DNA from: Rhodothermales bacterium
GTDB lineage: Bacteria > Bacteroidota > Rhodothermia > Rhodothermales > Bin80
Direction of reading: 5' to 3'
Length of the DNA: 64,000 bases
NCBI GenBank assembly: GCA_022822185.1
Contig: JAJECE010000061.1
Location: 1-64,000 of the forward strand
Shown here: positions 49,894 through 60,056 of the stretch, in pieces
Position numbering within the stretch: the stretch's first letter is position 1
Layout of the letters: each line of letters starts with the position of its first letter
Translations under genes and position numbers: made by a program
Notes under the pieces: model-generated
Databases searched by the model: none
Told to the model about the DNA's origin: nothing
Seen by the model: the letters and a program-made list of their open reading frames with translations, nothing else

Positions 49894-50823
49894 GTGAATC
49901 ATTCGCATAATCATACGGTCAGCGTTTTTGGATCCGCCTCATTATCTAATCTGGGGCCGGGATTTGACACGCTGGGACTATGCATCAAGGGGATCGGAGA
50001 TATCATTGATGCACGGTTTTCCGCGGAGCCGGGAATCACGATCACCTCCGATGCCCCCATTCCTCTGGAAGCCAAAAACAATACGGCAGGCCGTGCGGCG
50101 CATCTGGTGATGACCAAAGCTGCGGATAAGCGGGGACTGCATCTGCATATCAAAAAAGGAATCCCGATTGGATCGGGCATCGGGGGATCGGCGGCCAGTG
50201 CTTCCGCAGGCGCATGGGCGGCAAACCTTCTTTTAGGCAGGCCATTCACCAAAAATGAACTGGCGTATGAGGTGCTGGAAGCGGAGCGCCTCGCCAGCGG
50301 TGGAACGCTTCATGGAGATAACGCCCTGCCGTCCCTGCTGGGAGGGCTCATCCTTACGTCTCCCGTCAAACCGCTGGACTACCGGCGTATCTTATTAACA
50401 AGTCCTATGCATCTGGTGGTTGTCCTGCCCAAAAGAACGATTCTCACAGCAGATGCGCGAACGATCCTGCCTCGGGTTGTGCCAAGGCTGGAAGCCGTGC
50501 ATAATGCAAGTGATCTGGCATTTATGCTGCATTCGTTCATGACGGGAGACTGGGATACACTTGCCCCCTATATGATGCGGGACCGTATTGTGGAGCCGGC
50601 GCGAGCAAGTCTGGTTCCCTGCTATACGAAGGTGCGTAAAGCCGCACTAGATGCCGGCGCATGCGCGGTGGCATTAACCGGATCCGGACCTGCGATGTTT
50701 GCGATTATGAAAGATGCCGAGTCGGGATCCGCAATTTGCAGTGCAATGGTGGAAGCAGCGGGAGAGGGCGCAAAAGGGATCGTTACACAGGCAGATATGC
50801 ATGGTGTCCGACCGTGCAGCTGA
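49894..50823 (+). CDS. thrB: Homoserine kinase
   Basis: GHMP kinase: VFGSASLSNLGPGFDTLGLCI, GIPIGSGIGGSAASASAGAWAAN, ALTGSGPAMFAI; followed by thrC. Confidence 0.95.
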   Translation: MNHSHNHTVSVFGSASLSNLGPGFDTLGLCIKGIGDIIDARFSAEPGITITSDAPIPLEAKNNTAGRAAHLVMTKAADKRGLHLHIKKGIPIGSGIGGSAASASAGAWAANLLLGRPFTKNELAYEVLEAERLASGGTLHGDNALPSLLGGLILTSPVKPLDYRRILLTSPMHLVVVLPKRTILTADARTILPRVVPRLEAVHNASDLAFMLHSFMTGDWDTLAPYMMRDRIVEPARASLVPCYTKVRKAALDAGACAVALTGSGPAMFAIMKDAESGSAICSAMVEAAGEGAKGIVTQADMHGVRPCS

Positions 50824-50827
50824 ACAC

Positions 50828-52078
50828 ATGAGATACCTAAGTACGCGGGGGAACGTACCGGCCGTTGACTTTTCGACAGCCTTATTAAAGGGACTGGCCC
50901 CTGATGGTGGACTCTATGTTCCGGAAAAACTCCCGGCAATTGAGCCGCAGGCATGGAAATCCGCAACAGATTTTCCGGCGATGGCAGCCCGGATATTCAC
51001 GCCATGGCTGGCCGATGAAATTCCTGGGAGAACGCTGGCATCGGTACTCAGTCAGGCACTTAGTTTTCCGGTCCCCCTAGTCAAGGTAGGCAATGCATGG
51101 GTTCTGGAACTCTTTCACGGCCCGACCCTTTCGTTCAAGGATTTTGGTGCACGTACGATGTCACGTCTCATGAATCACTTCGTTAAGGAGGATCCGCTTA
51201 CGATACTGGTCGCCACTTCCGGGGATACCGGAAGTGCAGTGGCAGACGGCTTTGGGAATCTTCCGAATCTGCGGGTCGCGGTGCTGTACCCGAAAGGCCA
51301 GGTCAGTGCAACCCAGGAGAAACAACTCATTGTACGACGCAAAGGAGTACGCGCCTTTGCGGTCCGTGGCACCTTTGACGACTGTCAGGCAATGGTCAAG
51401 GGACTTCTTGTTTCCCCCGGCAGTCTGCGCCTGTCTGCCGCAAACTCCATCAATGTAGGGCGCCTTTTGCCGCAAATGCTCTACTATTACTGGGCGTTTG
51501 CCCAAGGGCAGTGGGACGCGGCAGATGTATGTGTTCCCTGTGGCAACCTTGGAAATCTGACGGCAGGGGTGCTTGCTTCGCTTTGCGGGCTTCCCGTACG
51601 TAAATTCATGGCTGCCCATAATGCAAATGATGGATATCCAAAATTCCTGGCCGGGCACAGGGATGCGTTTGGGGAATCTGTCCGGACCTTGTCGAATGCG
51701 ATGGATGTAGGCCGGCCGAGTAATTTTGAGCGCCTCAAATTTTTGCTGCCCGAAGATGAGATGCGCTGCAGAATTCAAGGCAGTTCATGTTCGGATGAGA
51801 ATACGCTGACCTCCATCCGGCGCGTCTACGAGGAAACCGGCTATATGGCGGACCCGCATACCGCGGTGGCACTTGCTGCTGCAGGGGATCAGACGGATCC
51901 GGTGGTCGTACTGTCAACGGCGCATCCTGCTAAATTTCCAGATACCGTAAAGCGTGCGTTAGGGCATGCTCCCCGTTCCGTCCCTGCATTGACGGGGCTG
52001 GAGTCCCTGCCGATTCGGGTTCAATCCCTTGAACCAACATCGGATGCACTCCGTTTGAGTCTGGAATCCTGGAATTAA
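50828..52078 (+). CDS. thrC: Threonine synthase
   Basis: MRYLSTRGNVPAVDFSTALLKGLAPDGGLYVPE, ELFHGPTLSFKDFGARTMSRLM, VATSGDTGSAVADGF; ATG at 50828. Confidence 0.95.
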   Translation: MRYLSTRGNVPAVDFSTALLKGLAPDGGLYVPEKLPAIEPQAWKSATDFPAMAARIFTPWLADEIPGRTLASVLSQALSFPVPLVKVGNAWVLELFHGPTLSFKDFGARTMSRLMNHFVKEDPLTILVATSGDTGSAVADGFGNLPNLRVAVLYPKGQVSATQEKQLIVRRKGVRAFAVRGTFDDCQAMVKGLLVSPGSLRLSAANSINVGRLLPQMLYYYWAFAQGQWDAADVCVPCGNLGNLTAGVLASLCGLPVRKFMAAHNANDGYPKFLAGHRDAFGESVRTLSNAMDVGRPSNFERLKFLLPEDEMRCRIQGSSCSDENTLTSIRRVYEETGYMADPHTAVALAAAGDQTDPVVVLSTAHPAKFPDTVKRALGHAPRSVPALTGLESLPIRVQSLEPTSDALRLSLESWN

Positions 52079-52082
52079 CGGA

Positions 52083-52784
52083 ATGCCCCCTTTTGCTCCA
52101 TCGGACTGGCCGCGGAATGAATTGCGAGAGGCAGCAGAAGTGCTTTGGCACTGGCATTATGCCGTGCAGGCCGGTGCACCGTCGCAGATCCATCGCAGTC
52201 GTGCCCACCGTGTGTGCGAGAAGTTCAAGTTGCCGGTTCATCTGGTGGATGCGCAGTTTCGTGAGGACGGATTTCCTGTGATCCGGGCCATGACCGATCT
52301 TTTTGACTATGGGGACCGCCTGGCAGGCAGTCATGCACTGCTTTTGGCCAAGTTGGCGGGATATACTGCAAACTGGATTGAGGATCCAGTCCGGCAGTTT
52401 GGGCGGGCCGTCTTTCTGACACGCTCCCTTTGCCTGCTCAAAGAGGATCTTCAGTCAGGACGACATTTTATCCCGCTGGATGGATTACACCGTAAGAATG
52501 TAACTCATGCAGATCTGATGCACGGGCGGCTTTCGGATGGACTCCGATCCGTATTATGGAAGCAGGTCGTTTATGCAAGAGATGCCTATGCTTCATGCAG
52601 AGCACTAAATCATGACCTCAGTGGATGGTGCAGACGGCGGTTCCGGATTTACTGGGCAGGCGGACTCCATCTTCTGACACGTATTGAATCACGAAAGTTT
52701 GATGTCTGGTCAAAGCCGGTCAAACTTACCTTGCTACACAAAACACGCATATATTTAAGGGTCTATACAGGGAAACCAATTTGA
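52083..52784 (+). CDS. Divergent squalene/phytoene synthase-like protein
   Basis: LFDYGDRLAGSHALLLAKLAGY...FGRAVFLTRSLCLLKEDLQSGRHFIPLDGL resembles the squalene synthase core, but Asp-rich motifs are not preserved. Confidence 0.55.
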   Translation: MPPFAPSDWPRNELREAAEVLWHWHYAVQAGAPSQIHRSRAHRVCEKFKLPVHLVDAQFREDGFPVIRAMTDLFDYGDRLAGSHALLLAKLAGYTANWIEDPVRQFGRAVFLTRSLCLLKEDLQSGRHFIPLDGLHRKNVTHADLMHGRLSDGLRSVLWKQVVYARDAYASCRALNHDLSGWCRRRFRIYWAGGLHLLTRIESRKFDVWSKPVKLTLLHKTRIYLRVYTGKPI

Positions 52785-53782
52785 TGACAGTCTATAAGGA
52801 TGCAGGTGTGGATATTCAGGCGGCGGATGAGGCGCTAAAGCGCTTGAAGCCACTCATCCGCTCAACGCACACTCCCGGAGTAATCCGGGATGTCGGGGCG
52901 TTTGGCGGATTCTTTCAACTCGACATTTCCGCGTACCAGCAGCCCATACTGGTTTCCTCTATTGACGGGGTGGGGACAAAGGTGAAGGTGGCGGTCAAGG
53001 CAGGCGTGCATGATACGGTGGGGGAGGATTTGGTGAACCACTGCATCAACGATATCGCGGTGTGCGGGGCAGAGCCGATGTATTTTCTTGATTATTTTGC
53101 GGCGGGGGAATTATCTGCTGAAATTTTGGAGGCTGTGGTTCAGGGGATGGTCAGGGGATGCAAACATGCCGGTATCGCCTTGATTGGAGGCGAAACAGCG
53201 GAGATGCCCGACTTGTACTCGCTCACCGACTACGATCTGGCGGGGGTCATCGTAGGTCTGGTGGACAAGGAGGCAATCATCGACGGGAGCAGGATTCAGA
53301 AGGGGGACCTACTCTGGGGGATCCCCTCCTCAGGGCTTCATACCAACGGCTATTCCCTTGCACGCAAGGTGCTCCTGGGAACCCTGTCAGGATACCGGCT
53401 GGACGAGCGGCCCCAGGAACTGGACGGGAAAAGTGTTCAGGAGGAATTATTGAGCATCCACAGGTGTTATCTACATTTGATCCGTGATCTGAAAGAGGGG
53501 GCACATGCCTTTGTTCATGTGACCGGGGGCGGCATTGAGGGGAATACACATCGCCTGCTTCCCGATGGACTCCAGATTCGGGTGAATTATGAAAATTGGG
53601 AGCGTCCGGCTGTCTTCAGACTTATTCAGAAGCGTGGGGCAGTTCCCGAAGACGACATGCGGGAGACCTTTAACCTGGGAATTGGGTTGATTGTGATTGC
53701 ACCTCCATCGGCCGAAGAGGAGATCCGGCGGATTGCAGCGGTGCATCATGAGAGGATCATCGCAGTGGGAACCGTATATTAG
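52781..53782 (+). CDS. purM: Phosphoribosylformylglycinamidine cyclo-ligase
   Basis: YKDAGVDIQAADEALKRLK, SSIDGVGTKVKVAVKAGVHDTVGEDLVNHCINDIAVCGAEPMYFLDYFAAG, LIGGETAEMPDLY, HVTGGGIEGNTHRLLP. Confidence 0.97.
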   Translation: MMTVYKDAGVDIQAADEALKRLKPLIRSTHTPGVIRDVGAFGGFFQLDISAYQQPILVSSIDGVGTKVKVAVKAGVHDTVGEDLVNHCINDIAVCGAEPMYFLDYFAAGELSAEILEAVVQGMVRGCKHAGIALIGGETAEMPDLYSLTDYDLAGVIVGLVDKEAIIDGSRIQKGDLLWGIPSSGLHTNGYSLARKVLLGTLSGYRLDERPQELDGKSVQEELLSIHRCYLHLIRDLKEGAHAFVHVTGGGIEGNTHRLLPDGLQIRVNYENWERPAVFRLIQKRGAVPEDDMRETFNLGIGLIVIAPPSAEEEIRRIAAVHHERIIAVGTVY

Positions 53783-53834
53783 TTCATATCTTACGATTAC
53801 AGTGCTGTAACCGCCATAAAATATTTGATTTTTC

Positions 53835-54518
53835 ATGGGATCAATTACTCTGATCTTGCTACTGAGTTACTTTGCGGGATCCATTCCCGGCAGTGTATGG
53901 GTGGGACAATTGCTCTACGGGGTGGATGTGCGCAGGCATGGAAGCCTGAATGCAGGGGCAACGAATGTCTTCCGGGTACTGGGCTGGAAAGCAGGTATCC
54001 TGTCAACCGTCATTGATGTCGGGAAGGGATTGTTGGCCGCCGGTGTGATTGCGACCATCCGGATTGATGAACTTCCGTCAGGATTCGCATTCTGGCAGGT
54101 GGAATCGGTCATTCGCCTGTTGGCCGGAATCGCGGCGATCATTGGCCATATGCTTCCGGCCTGGGCCCGTTTTCAAGGCGGCAAAGGGGTCAACACCGCC
54201 GCGGGGGTTCTATTTGCAATTACCCCGAAAACGATGTGGATTGTGATCGGAATTTTCATGCTGGTGCTGTTCGGATCAAGGTATGTGTCTCTGGCAAGTA
54301 TGATTGCAGCATTGACGTTCCCGGCGACCGTGGCCATCCGAATGTTTGTTTTTGATATTGAGGCACTGGACCGGAGTCTGCTCCTGTTTGGCAGTATCTT
54401 CGCACTTGCCATTGTTTATGCGCACCGGAGCAATATCCAGCGACTTCTTGCCGGCACGGAGAATAAGGTGCAGAATTTCCGGCTGGCCCATGGTATGCGT
54501 GGGCGGGGTGAATTGTAG
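53835..54518 (+). CDS. plsY: Glycerol-3-phosphate acyltransferase PlsY
   Basis: SYFAGSIPGSVWVGQLLYGVDVRRHGSLNAGATNVFRVLGWKAG, GHMLPAWARFQGGKGVNTAAGVL. Confidence 0.95.
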   Translation: MGSITLILLLSYFAGSIPGSVWVGQLLYGVDVRRHGSLNAGATNVFRVLGWKAGILSTVIDVGKGLLAAGVIATIRIDELPSGFAFWQVESVIRLLAGIAAIIGHMLPAWARFQGGKGVNTAAGVLFAITPKTMWIVIGIFMLVLFGSRYVSLASMIAALTFPATVAIRMFVFDIEALDRSLLLFGSIFALAIVYAHRSNIQRLLAGTENKVQNFRLAHGMRGRGEL

Positions 54519-54532
54519 TCGCAACTAGTTGC

Positions 54533-55552
54533 ATGTCACGTGCAATCTCTGTTTTTGGTGCGGGCAGTTGGGGCACCGCACTGTCGGTGAGTCTATCTGG
54601 CGGGGGACACGCAGTCACACTCTGGGCACGGAGACAGGAGCTGGCGAGTTCGATTCAGCGTGAGGGGTGCAACCCCGAATATCTGCCGGAGATCTCTGTT
54701 CCGGCATCGGTAACCGCAACATCGGATCTTGCATTCGCGGCGCAGCGGGCAGACTGCTGGGTAATTGCAACGCCGTCCCATGTCGTGCGCGGGATTGCGA
54801 CCGATCTGCGTCCCTACTGTAATCCGGAGACTTTGCTGATTTCGGTTGCCAAGGGGATTGAGTCCAGAACTGGACAGACAACCACCGCGGTACTCTCCGA
54901 TGTCGTCAGCCCGCCTGTTCCCCAGGGGAACCTGGTGGTGCTGTACGGGCCGAGCCATGCCGAAGAAGTTGGCACCCGGAAACCAACCACACTGGTTGCT
55001 GCATCCACCGATATGCGGCAGGCCGAAGCAGTGCAGGAAATTTTTATGACGGACCGGCTCAGGATTTACGTGAACAGTGATGTGAAGGGAGTTGAGATTG
55101 GGGGAAGTGTGAAAAATATCATGGCGATTGCATCGGGAATCAGTGACGGGGTGGGCTATGGAGATAATGCCAGAGCGGCGCTCATCACCCGGGGAATTGC
55201 GGAGATCCAGCGTCTGGGAAACGCACTAGGGGCCAACCCCCAGACCTTTACCGGTTTGACCGGTCTGGGCGATCTGGTCGTTACGTGTACTAGTCGACAC
55301 AGTCGGAATCGTGATCTTGGAGAAAAAATCGGGCGTGGAGCAAATCTCGCTGAGGTGACAAACTCCATGAGCATGGTTGCAGAGGGGGTCAAGACCACCA
55401 AAGCGGTACACCGGATGGCACGGCACCTTGGCATTGAGATGCCGATCACAGCGGCGGTATACGGGATTCTTTTTGAGGGAAAGCAGCCCCGTGATATGGT
55501 TCAGCGGTTAATGACACGATCCGCAAAACAAGAAGAGTGGCTGCAGGTTTAG
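54533..55552 (+). CDS. gpsA: NAD(P)H-dependent glycerol-3-phosphate dehydrogenase
   Basis: ISVFGAGSWGTALSVSLSGGGHAVTLWAR, YGPSHAEEVGTRKPTTLVAA, GVEIGGSVKNIMAIASGISDGVGYGDNARAALITRGIAEI. Confidence 0.97.
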   Translation: MSRAISVFGAGSWGTALSVSLSGGGHAVTLWARRQELASSIQREGCNPEYLPEISVPASVTATSDLAFAAQRADCWVIATPSHVVRGIATDLRPYCNPETLLISVAKGIESRTGQTTTAVLSDVVSPPVPQGNLVVLYGPSHAEEVGTRKPTTLVAASTDMRQAEAVQEIFMTDRLRIYVNSDVKGVEIGGSVKNIMAIASGISDGVGYGDNARAALITRGIAEIQRLGNALGANPQTFTGLTGLGDLVVTCTSRHSRNRDLGEKIGRGANLAEVTNSMSMVAEGVKTTKAVHRMARHLGIEMPITAAVYGILFEGKQPRDMVQRLMTRSAKQEEWLQV

Positions 55553-55590
55553 GAACCCGGATGCGTACAGGTACGCCTGTGTCTGGTTCC
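55552..55590. repeat. Nested inverted repeat downstream of gpsA
   Basis: GGAACC (55552-55557) ... GGTTCC (55585-55590), enclosing GCGTAC-AG-GTACGC (55563-55576). Confidence 0.5.
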
Positions 55591-55699
55591 AGTTGATGCC
55601 TTATTTGTTGTGATGCGTATCATTTGGAAGTAGTGCGCGGCGGGATTGGGAATTGTTCGTTCTCCATTGAATCATCAATTCAAACAGTGACTTGCAGTC

Positions 55700-56377
55700 A
55701 TGACCAAGACACATCTGGAGCGAATTGTGGCAGAGGGCGAGGGGCTTTTGCTTGAATTTAAGCATCGCCTGCCCGATAGCGAGCGGATTGCCCGCGAAGT
55801 GACGGCACTCGCAAATACCAGCGGGGGGTATCTGTTAATCGGGGTGACCGATAACGGGAATCTGAGTGGGGTGAAGGATCCTGAAGAGGAGATGTATGCA
55901 CTCAACCATGCACTTGCGGAGCACTGTACACCCGAGATCGGTCTGCGCTCAGAGTACATCAAGATCAGTCGAACCCGTACGGTGGTCGTGATCCGGATTC
56001 CGGTCAGCGAGGTCCGTCCCCACTATGTTCAGGATCTTTCAACCCGTCAGAGATCCATCTTTGTTCGATATCAGGATATGTGCATTGCGGCGAGCCGTGA
56101 AGCGCAAAAATTGATGCGGCGGAGGCCGGATACCGAGAATGTATTGATCCAGCTTGGAGAGAAAGAGCGTTTGCTCCTCAAGTTCCTTGAAGAAAAGGGC
56201 AGGGTAACGGTCTCCCGTTTTGCACGGTATGCCAACATCCATCCCGGCCGGGCATCCCGCATGATGGTCCGGATGACAAGAGCGGGAGTTCTTGTTCATC
56301 ATATTGATTTGCACGAAGATTATTTCACCGCGGGGAAAGCGCTGCAGTCCGCCCCCCAAATATCGCCTCATCCATGA
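55700..56377 (+). CDS. AlbA_2 (Schlafen-type) domain protein with C-terminal winged-helix-like region
   Basis: EGEGLLLEFKHRLPDSERIAREVTALANTSGGYLLIGVTDNGNLSGVKDPEEEMYALN; C-terminal LLKFLEEKGRVTVSRFARYANIHPGRASRMMVRMTRAGVL. Confidence 0.85.
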   Translation: MTKTHLERIVAEGEGLLLEFKHRLPDSERIAREVTALANTSGGYLLIGVTDNGNLSGVKDPEEEMYALNHALAEHCTPEIGLRSEYIKISRTRTVVVIRIPVSEVRPHYVQDLSTRQRSIFVRYQDMCIAASREAQKLMRRRPDTENVLIQLGEKERLLLKFLEEKGRVTVSRFARYANIHPGRASRMMVRMTRAGVLVHHIDLHEDYFTAGKALQSAPQISPHP

Positions 56378-56850
56378 GATATTCAGTATCTCTGTCGTGT
56401 CTCTAACGATATCTCCAAAGTGGATTCCATCGAAATTAAAAATCAATGGTGTCATCATCTGTCAAGAAAAAAACTGGTTGCGATTTGGTGCCGGGCCATT
56501 GTATGATTTCCAGGCTTCCGATGGTCGGATCTGAGAAATAACCGTCGTTTCGCCTGCCTTCCTGGAACCTCGCATCCATTTCACCGTATAGGCGGCTATC
56601 CTTCATGGAACAAAGTCAGATACTCTGAATAGACATGACATGCTCGGTAACCGGACAAAGCAGAATTTCAAATACAGTTCATGGAACTTTAATCGCAATA
56701 TAGGAGTTAAGTGAATCCTAACGCTTATATTGACTGCGCTTTGGATCGTAACAGTGGATGAGGTTTGAGCGGTTTGTACACCGAAGCGATGCCGTCTCTA
56801 GATTGGGGAGCGTCTTTCTTGTAGCAACAAAATCATCAAATAGAACAATC

Positions 56851-59800
56851 ATGCTTAAAAACATACTCAGAATCTATGCGTGTAGTCTCTGTATCTTACT
56901 GGCATCTATCGTGTCGGCAGATCAGGTCGTACATGCTCAGGATCATTCTGTCCAGGGTACAGTGGTCTCTGCGGTAGATAACTCGCCATTGCCCGGTGCC
57001 TCGGTCGTAGAGACGGGCACCTTGAATGGCACCGCTGCCGATGTAGATGGGTCATTTTCGCTGGAAGTATCCAGTCCGGACGCATCCCTCTCGGTCACTT
57101 TCATCGGCTTTGTAAGTCAGACCATTGCCATAGAGGGCCGGGATGAAATTACCATTGCTCTGGAAGAAGATACTGGCCTTTTAGAGGAGGTTGTTGTGAC
57201 CGCAGGAGGCATTGAGCGGAGGGAGCGTGCAGTTGGATACTCGGTCACAGAGGTTGGCGGTGAGGATCTGCGTGAGGTGCGTGAAAACAATGTTGCTAAC
57301 GCATTGTCGGGTAAAGTTGCCGGTGTCATTGTGACGAAACCTGCTACAGGGCCGGCAGGCTCCAGCCGTGTAATCATACGCGGGGCCTCTTCGCTTGGCG
57401 AAGACAGTCAGCCGCTTTATGTGGTGGACGGTGTCCCCATTGACAACACAACCCAGGGGAGTGCAGGTATGTGGGGCGGCAGTGACGGCGGGGACGGCAT
57501 CGGTTCCATTAATCCCGATGACATCGAAAAGATGACGGTCTTGAAGGGCCCGTCGGCGGCGGCACTCTACGGGACCCGTGCCAAAAACGGAGTGATTCTC
57601 ATTACGACCAAAAAAGCATCCCCCGGCATGGGCCTAGGAATTGAGTTTTCCAGTAATACCACGTTTGAAAATGTTCTGGTCAACACGGACTGGCAAACCG
57701 AATATGGTCAGGGAACCCGCGGTGCCAAACCTACTTCGGCTGACGAGGCCCTCTCAACTGCGGACGATTCCTGGGGACCCAAACTAGATGGTGCGCCGAC
57801 GATCAGCTGGGATGGCAGTGAGCAGCCGTACAGTCTGGCTTCCGATCCGGTTACGTCCTTTTACAATACCGGCCTGACCAGTACCAACAGTTTGGCCCTG
57901 ACGACCGCAAATGAAGCCAGTTCACTGCGGATCGGGTTCTCGCATTTACAAAATGAAGGGATCAGCCCCAATTCGGGACTGGAGCGTACGACACTTTCTG
58001 TGCGGGGAACTTCACAGTTTGGTGAACGCCTGAGCGCAGATGCAAAAGTCAATCTGATACGGGAATTTGTTGTGAATCGTCCGAGACTCAGTGACTCACC
58101 GGGGAATGCAAACTATTCGGTCTATCAACTGGCCCGGAATGTAGATGTGGAATCCCTGCGGTGCCCGCCGGAAGACGCAAACTGTACCGAACTGGGAACA
58201 GATATAGACGGCACAGAATTGCATCGGGGACTGTTTGGAAATACGTTCCAGCAGAACCCCTACTGGGCCGCCCATCAGTACAAGAATCAGGACAAAGATT
58301 TTCGTGTACTCGGATTTGTGTCACTGTCCTATAAGTTTGCAGACGGGATCAATCTGAGAGGCCGTTTTGGCGGCGACACCTATGATATCCGCCGTACGGG
58401 GCTCACCCCCTGGGGGACGGCATATCAGCGAAACGGCTCTCAATCTGAGAGAAATATTGAAGTCACCGAGATCAATACCGACTTTCTCTTAACGATTGAT
58501 CGCAGTTTGACCAGTTCCATTGGACTCCAGGCGACCGCGGGAGGAAATATCCTCTACCGTCAAAGTGAAAACCTGACACTCTCAGGTGGAGGCGGGTACA
58601 GTGTACCGGGGCTGGAAGTGGTGACCAACCAGAACACCCGATCCCATGGCTACGGCTTCAGCGAGAAGCAGATTAACTCGCTGTACGGATCCGCTGAGTT
58701 GGCTTATAACGATTTCTTCTATCTCACACTGACCGCACGGAATGACTGGTCGTCCACTCTTCCGATAGAAAACAACAGTTATTTCTATCCATCCATCAGC
58801 GGTAGCCTGGTTTTGACGGATGCCCTGGAACTTCCTGGTTGGGTCAGTTTTGCAAAACTTCGCGCCTCGTGGGCTCAAGTCGGTGGAGATACGAACCCCT
58901 ATCAACTTGCGCTCACCTACGGACTCAGTGGAAGTCACCTTGGACAGCCACGCGGAAACATTGCACAGGGAAGTATCCCCCTGGCAGATCTTAAGCCTTC
59001 CCAGACGGTTGGGATTGAAGGCGGCTTTGACATACGCTTTATTGAGAATCGTTTTGGAATTGACTTTACGTATTACACCGAAACGGCTACCGACCAGATT
59101 CTGTCTACCACCATCTCGAATGCATCAGGATTTGGGAGTCAGGTGATTAATGCAGGCGAAATTTCCAATCAGGGAGTTGAACTGCTGATCACCACAACCC
59201 CGGTTCGCATGGGAGACTGGCGGTGGAATTTAGATTTGAACCTGTCGCGCAACCAGAATGAGGTGGTTGAACTGGTGGAAGGTCAGACTTCCCTGGTGCT
59301 TGCAGAAAGTCGGCACAGAGGAAATTACGTGACCGCAGATGTAGGCGAGCCCTACGGTTCGATCAAGGGGCGAAAATATCTTCGCCAGAATGTACCCACC
59401 GGGGAAGATGCCTCGGATTGTGATGCAACCGGCCCCATCGTACATGATGCAGACGGACTCCCGATGCGGACCACGGATCTGTGTGTCCTGGGAAATGGCA
59501 GTCCCGACCTGAGTGGTGGTATTCGGAGTTCATTACGTTGGCGGAATCTTACCCTGAACTTGCTTTTTGACATGCGCTTTGGTGGTGACCTGTTCTCGGT
59601 AACCAACAGTGCAGGGTACAGCAATGGACTCCACAAGAACACCCTTCAGGGCCGTGATGTCGGCTATATTGTTGGGGATGGTGTCACGGCAGATGGATCG
59701 GCAAATACCGTCCAGGTTGACCCGCAGGATTACTTCCAAAGAATTGGCGGAGGAACGATTGGGGAAGAATTCATCTATGATGCAAGTTTTGTAAAGCTTC

Positions 59801-60027
59801 GGGAGATGATGGTCAGTTATAATCTGCCAGCCCGTTTATTTGCTCGCACTCCAATCAAATATGCTTCCGTTTCTCTGGTTGCCAGAAATCTCTGGCTTAT
59901 CCACAGCAACGTAGACAATCTTGATCCAGAATCCCTGTACAACAGTACAAATCGCGGTATTGGACTAGAGCATTCAGGGGTGCCGCAGACACGAAGCATT
60001 GGCATTAACCTCAATGTCCGTCTGTAG
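56851..60027 (+). CDS. SusC/RagA-type TonB-linked outer membrane protein
   Basis: VQGTVVSAVDNSPLPGASVVETGTLNGTAADVDGSFSLEV (carboxypeptidase-regulatory-like), RVIIRGASSLGEDSQPLYVVDGVPIDN, IEKMTVLKGPSAAALYGTRAKNGVILITTKKA. Confidence 0.96.
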   Translation: MLKNILRIYACSLCILLASIVSADQVVHAQDHSVQGTVVSAVDNSPLPGASVVETGTLNGTAADVDGSFSLEVSSPDASLSVTFIGFVSQTIAIEGRDEITIALEEDTGLLEEVVVTAGGIERRERAVGYSVTEVGGEDLREVRENNVANALSGKVAGVIVTKPATGPAGSSRVIIRGASSLGEDSQPLYVVDGVPIDNTTQGSAGMWGGSDGGDGIGSINPDDIEKMTVLKGPSAAALYGTRAKNGVILITTKKASPGMGLGIEFSSNTTFENVLVNTDWQTEYGQGTRGAKPTSADEALSTADDSWGPKLDGAPTISWDGSEQPYSLASDPVTSFYNTGLTSTNSLALTTANEASSLRIGFSHLQNEGISPNSGLERTTLSVRGTSQFGERLSADAKVNLIREFVVNRPRLSDSPGNANYSVYQLARNVDVESLRCPPEDANCTELGTDIDGTELHRGLFGNTFQQNPYWAAHQYKNQDKDFRVLGFVSLSYKFADGINLRGRFGGDTYDIRRTGLTPWGTAYQRNGSQSERNIEVTEINTDFLLTIDRSLTSSIGLQATAGGNILYRQSENLTLSGGGGYSVPGLEVVTNQNTRSHGYGFSEKQINSLYGSAELAYNDFFYLTLTARNDWSSTLPIENNSYFYPSISGSLVLTDALELPGWVSFAKLRASWAQVGGDTNPYQLALTYGLSGSHLGQPRGNIAQGSIPLADLKPSQTVGIEGGFDIRFIENRFGIDFTYYTETATDQILSTTISNASGFGSQVINAGEISNQGVELLITTTPVRMGDWRWNLDLNLSRNQNEVVELVEGQTSLVLAESRHRGNYVTADVGEPYGSIKGRKYLRQNVPTGEDASDCDATGPIVHDADGLPMRTTDLCVLGNGSPDLSGGIRSSLRWRNLTLNLLFDMRFGGDLFSVTNSAGYSNGLHKNTLQGRDVGYIVGDGVTADGSANTVQVDPQDYFQRIGGGTIGEEFIYDASFVKLREMMVSYNLPARLFARTPIKYASVSLVARNLWLIHSNVDNLDPESLYNSTNRGIGLEHSGVPQTRSIGINLNVRL

Positions 60028-60056
60028 CATCTAATCACTTGAAAAACTCGAATACA

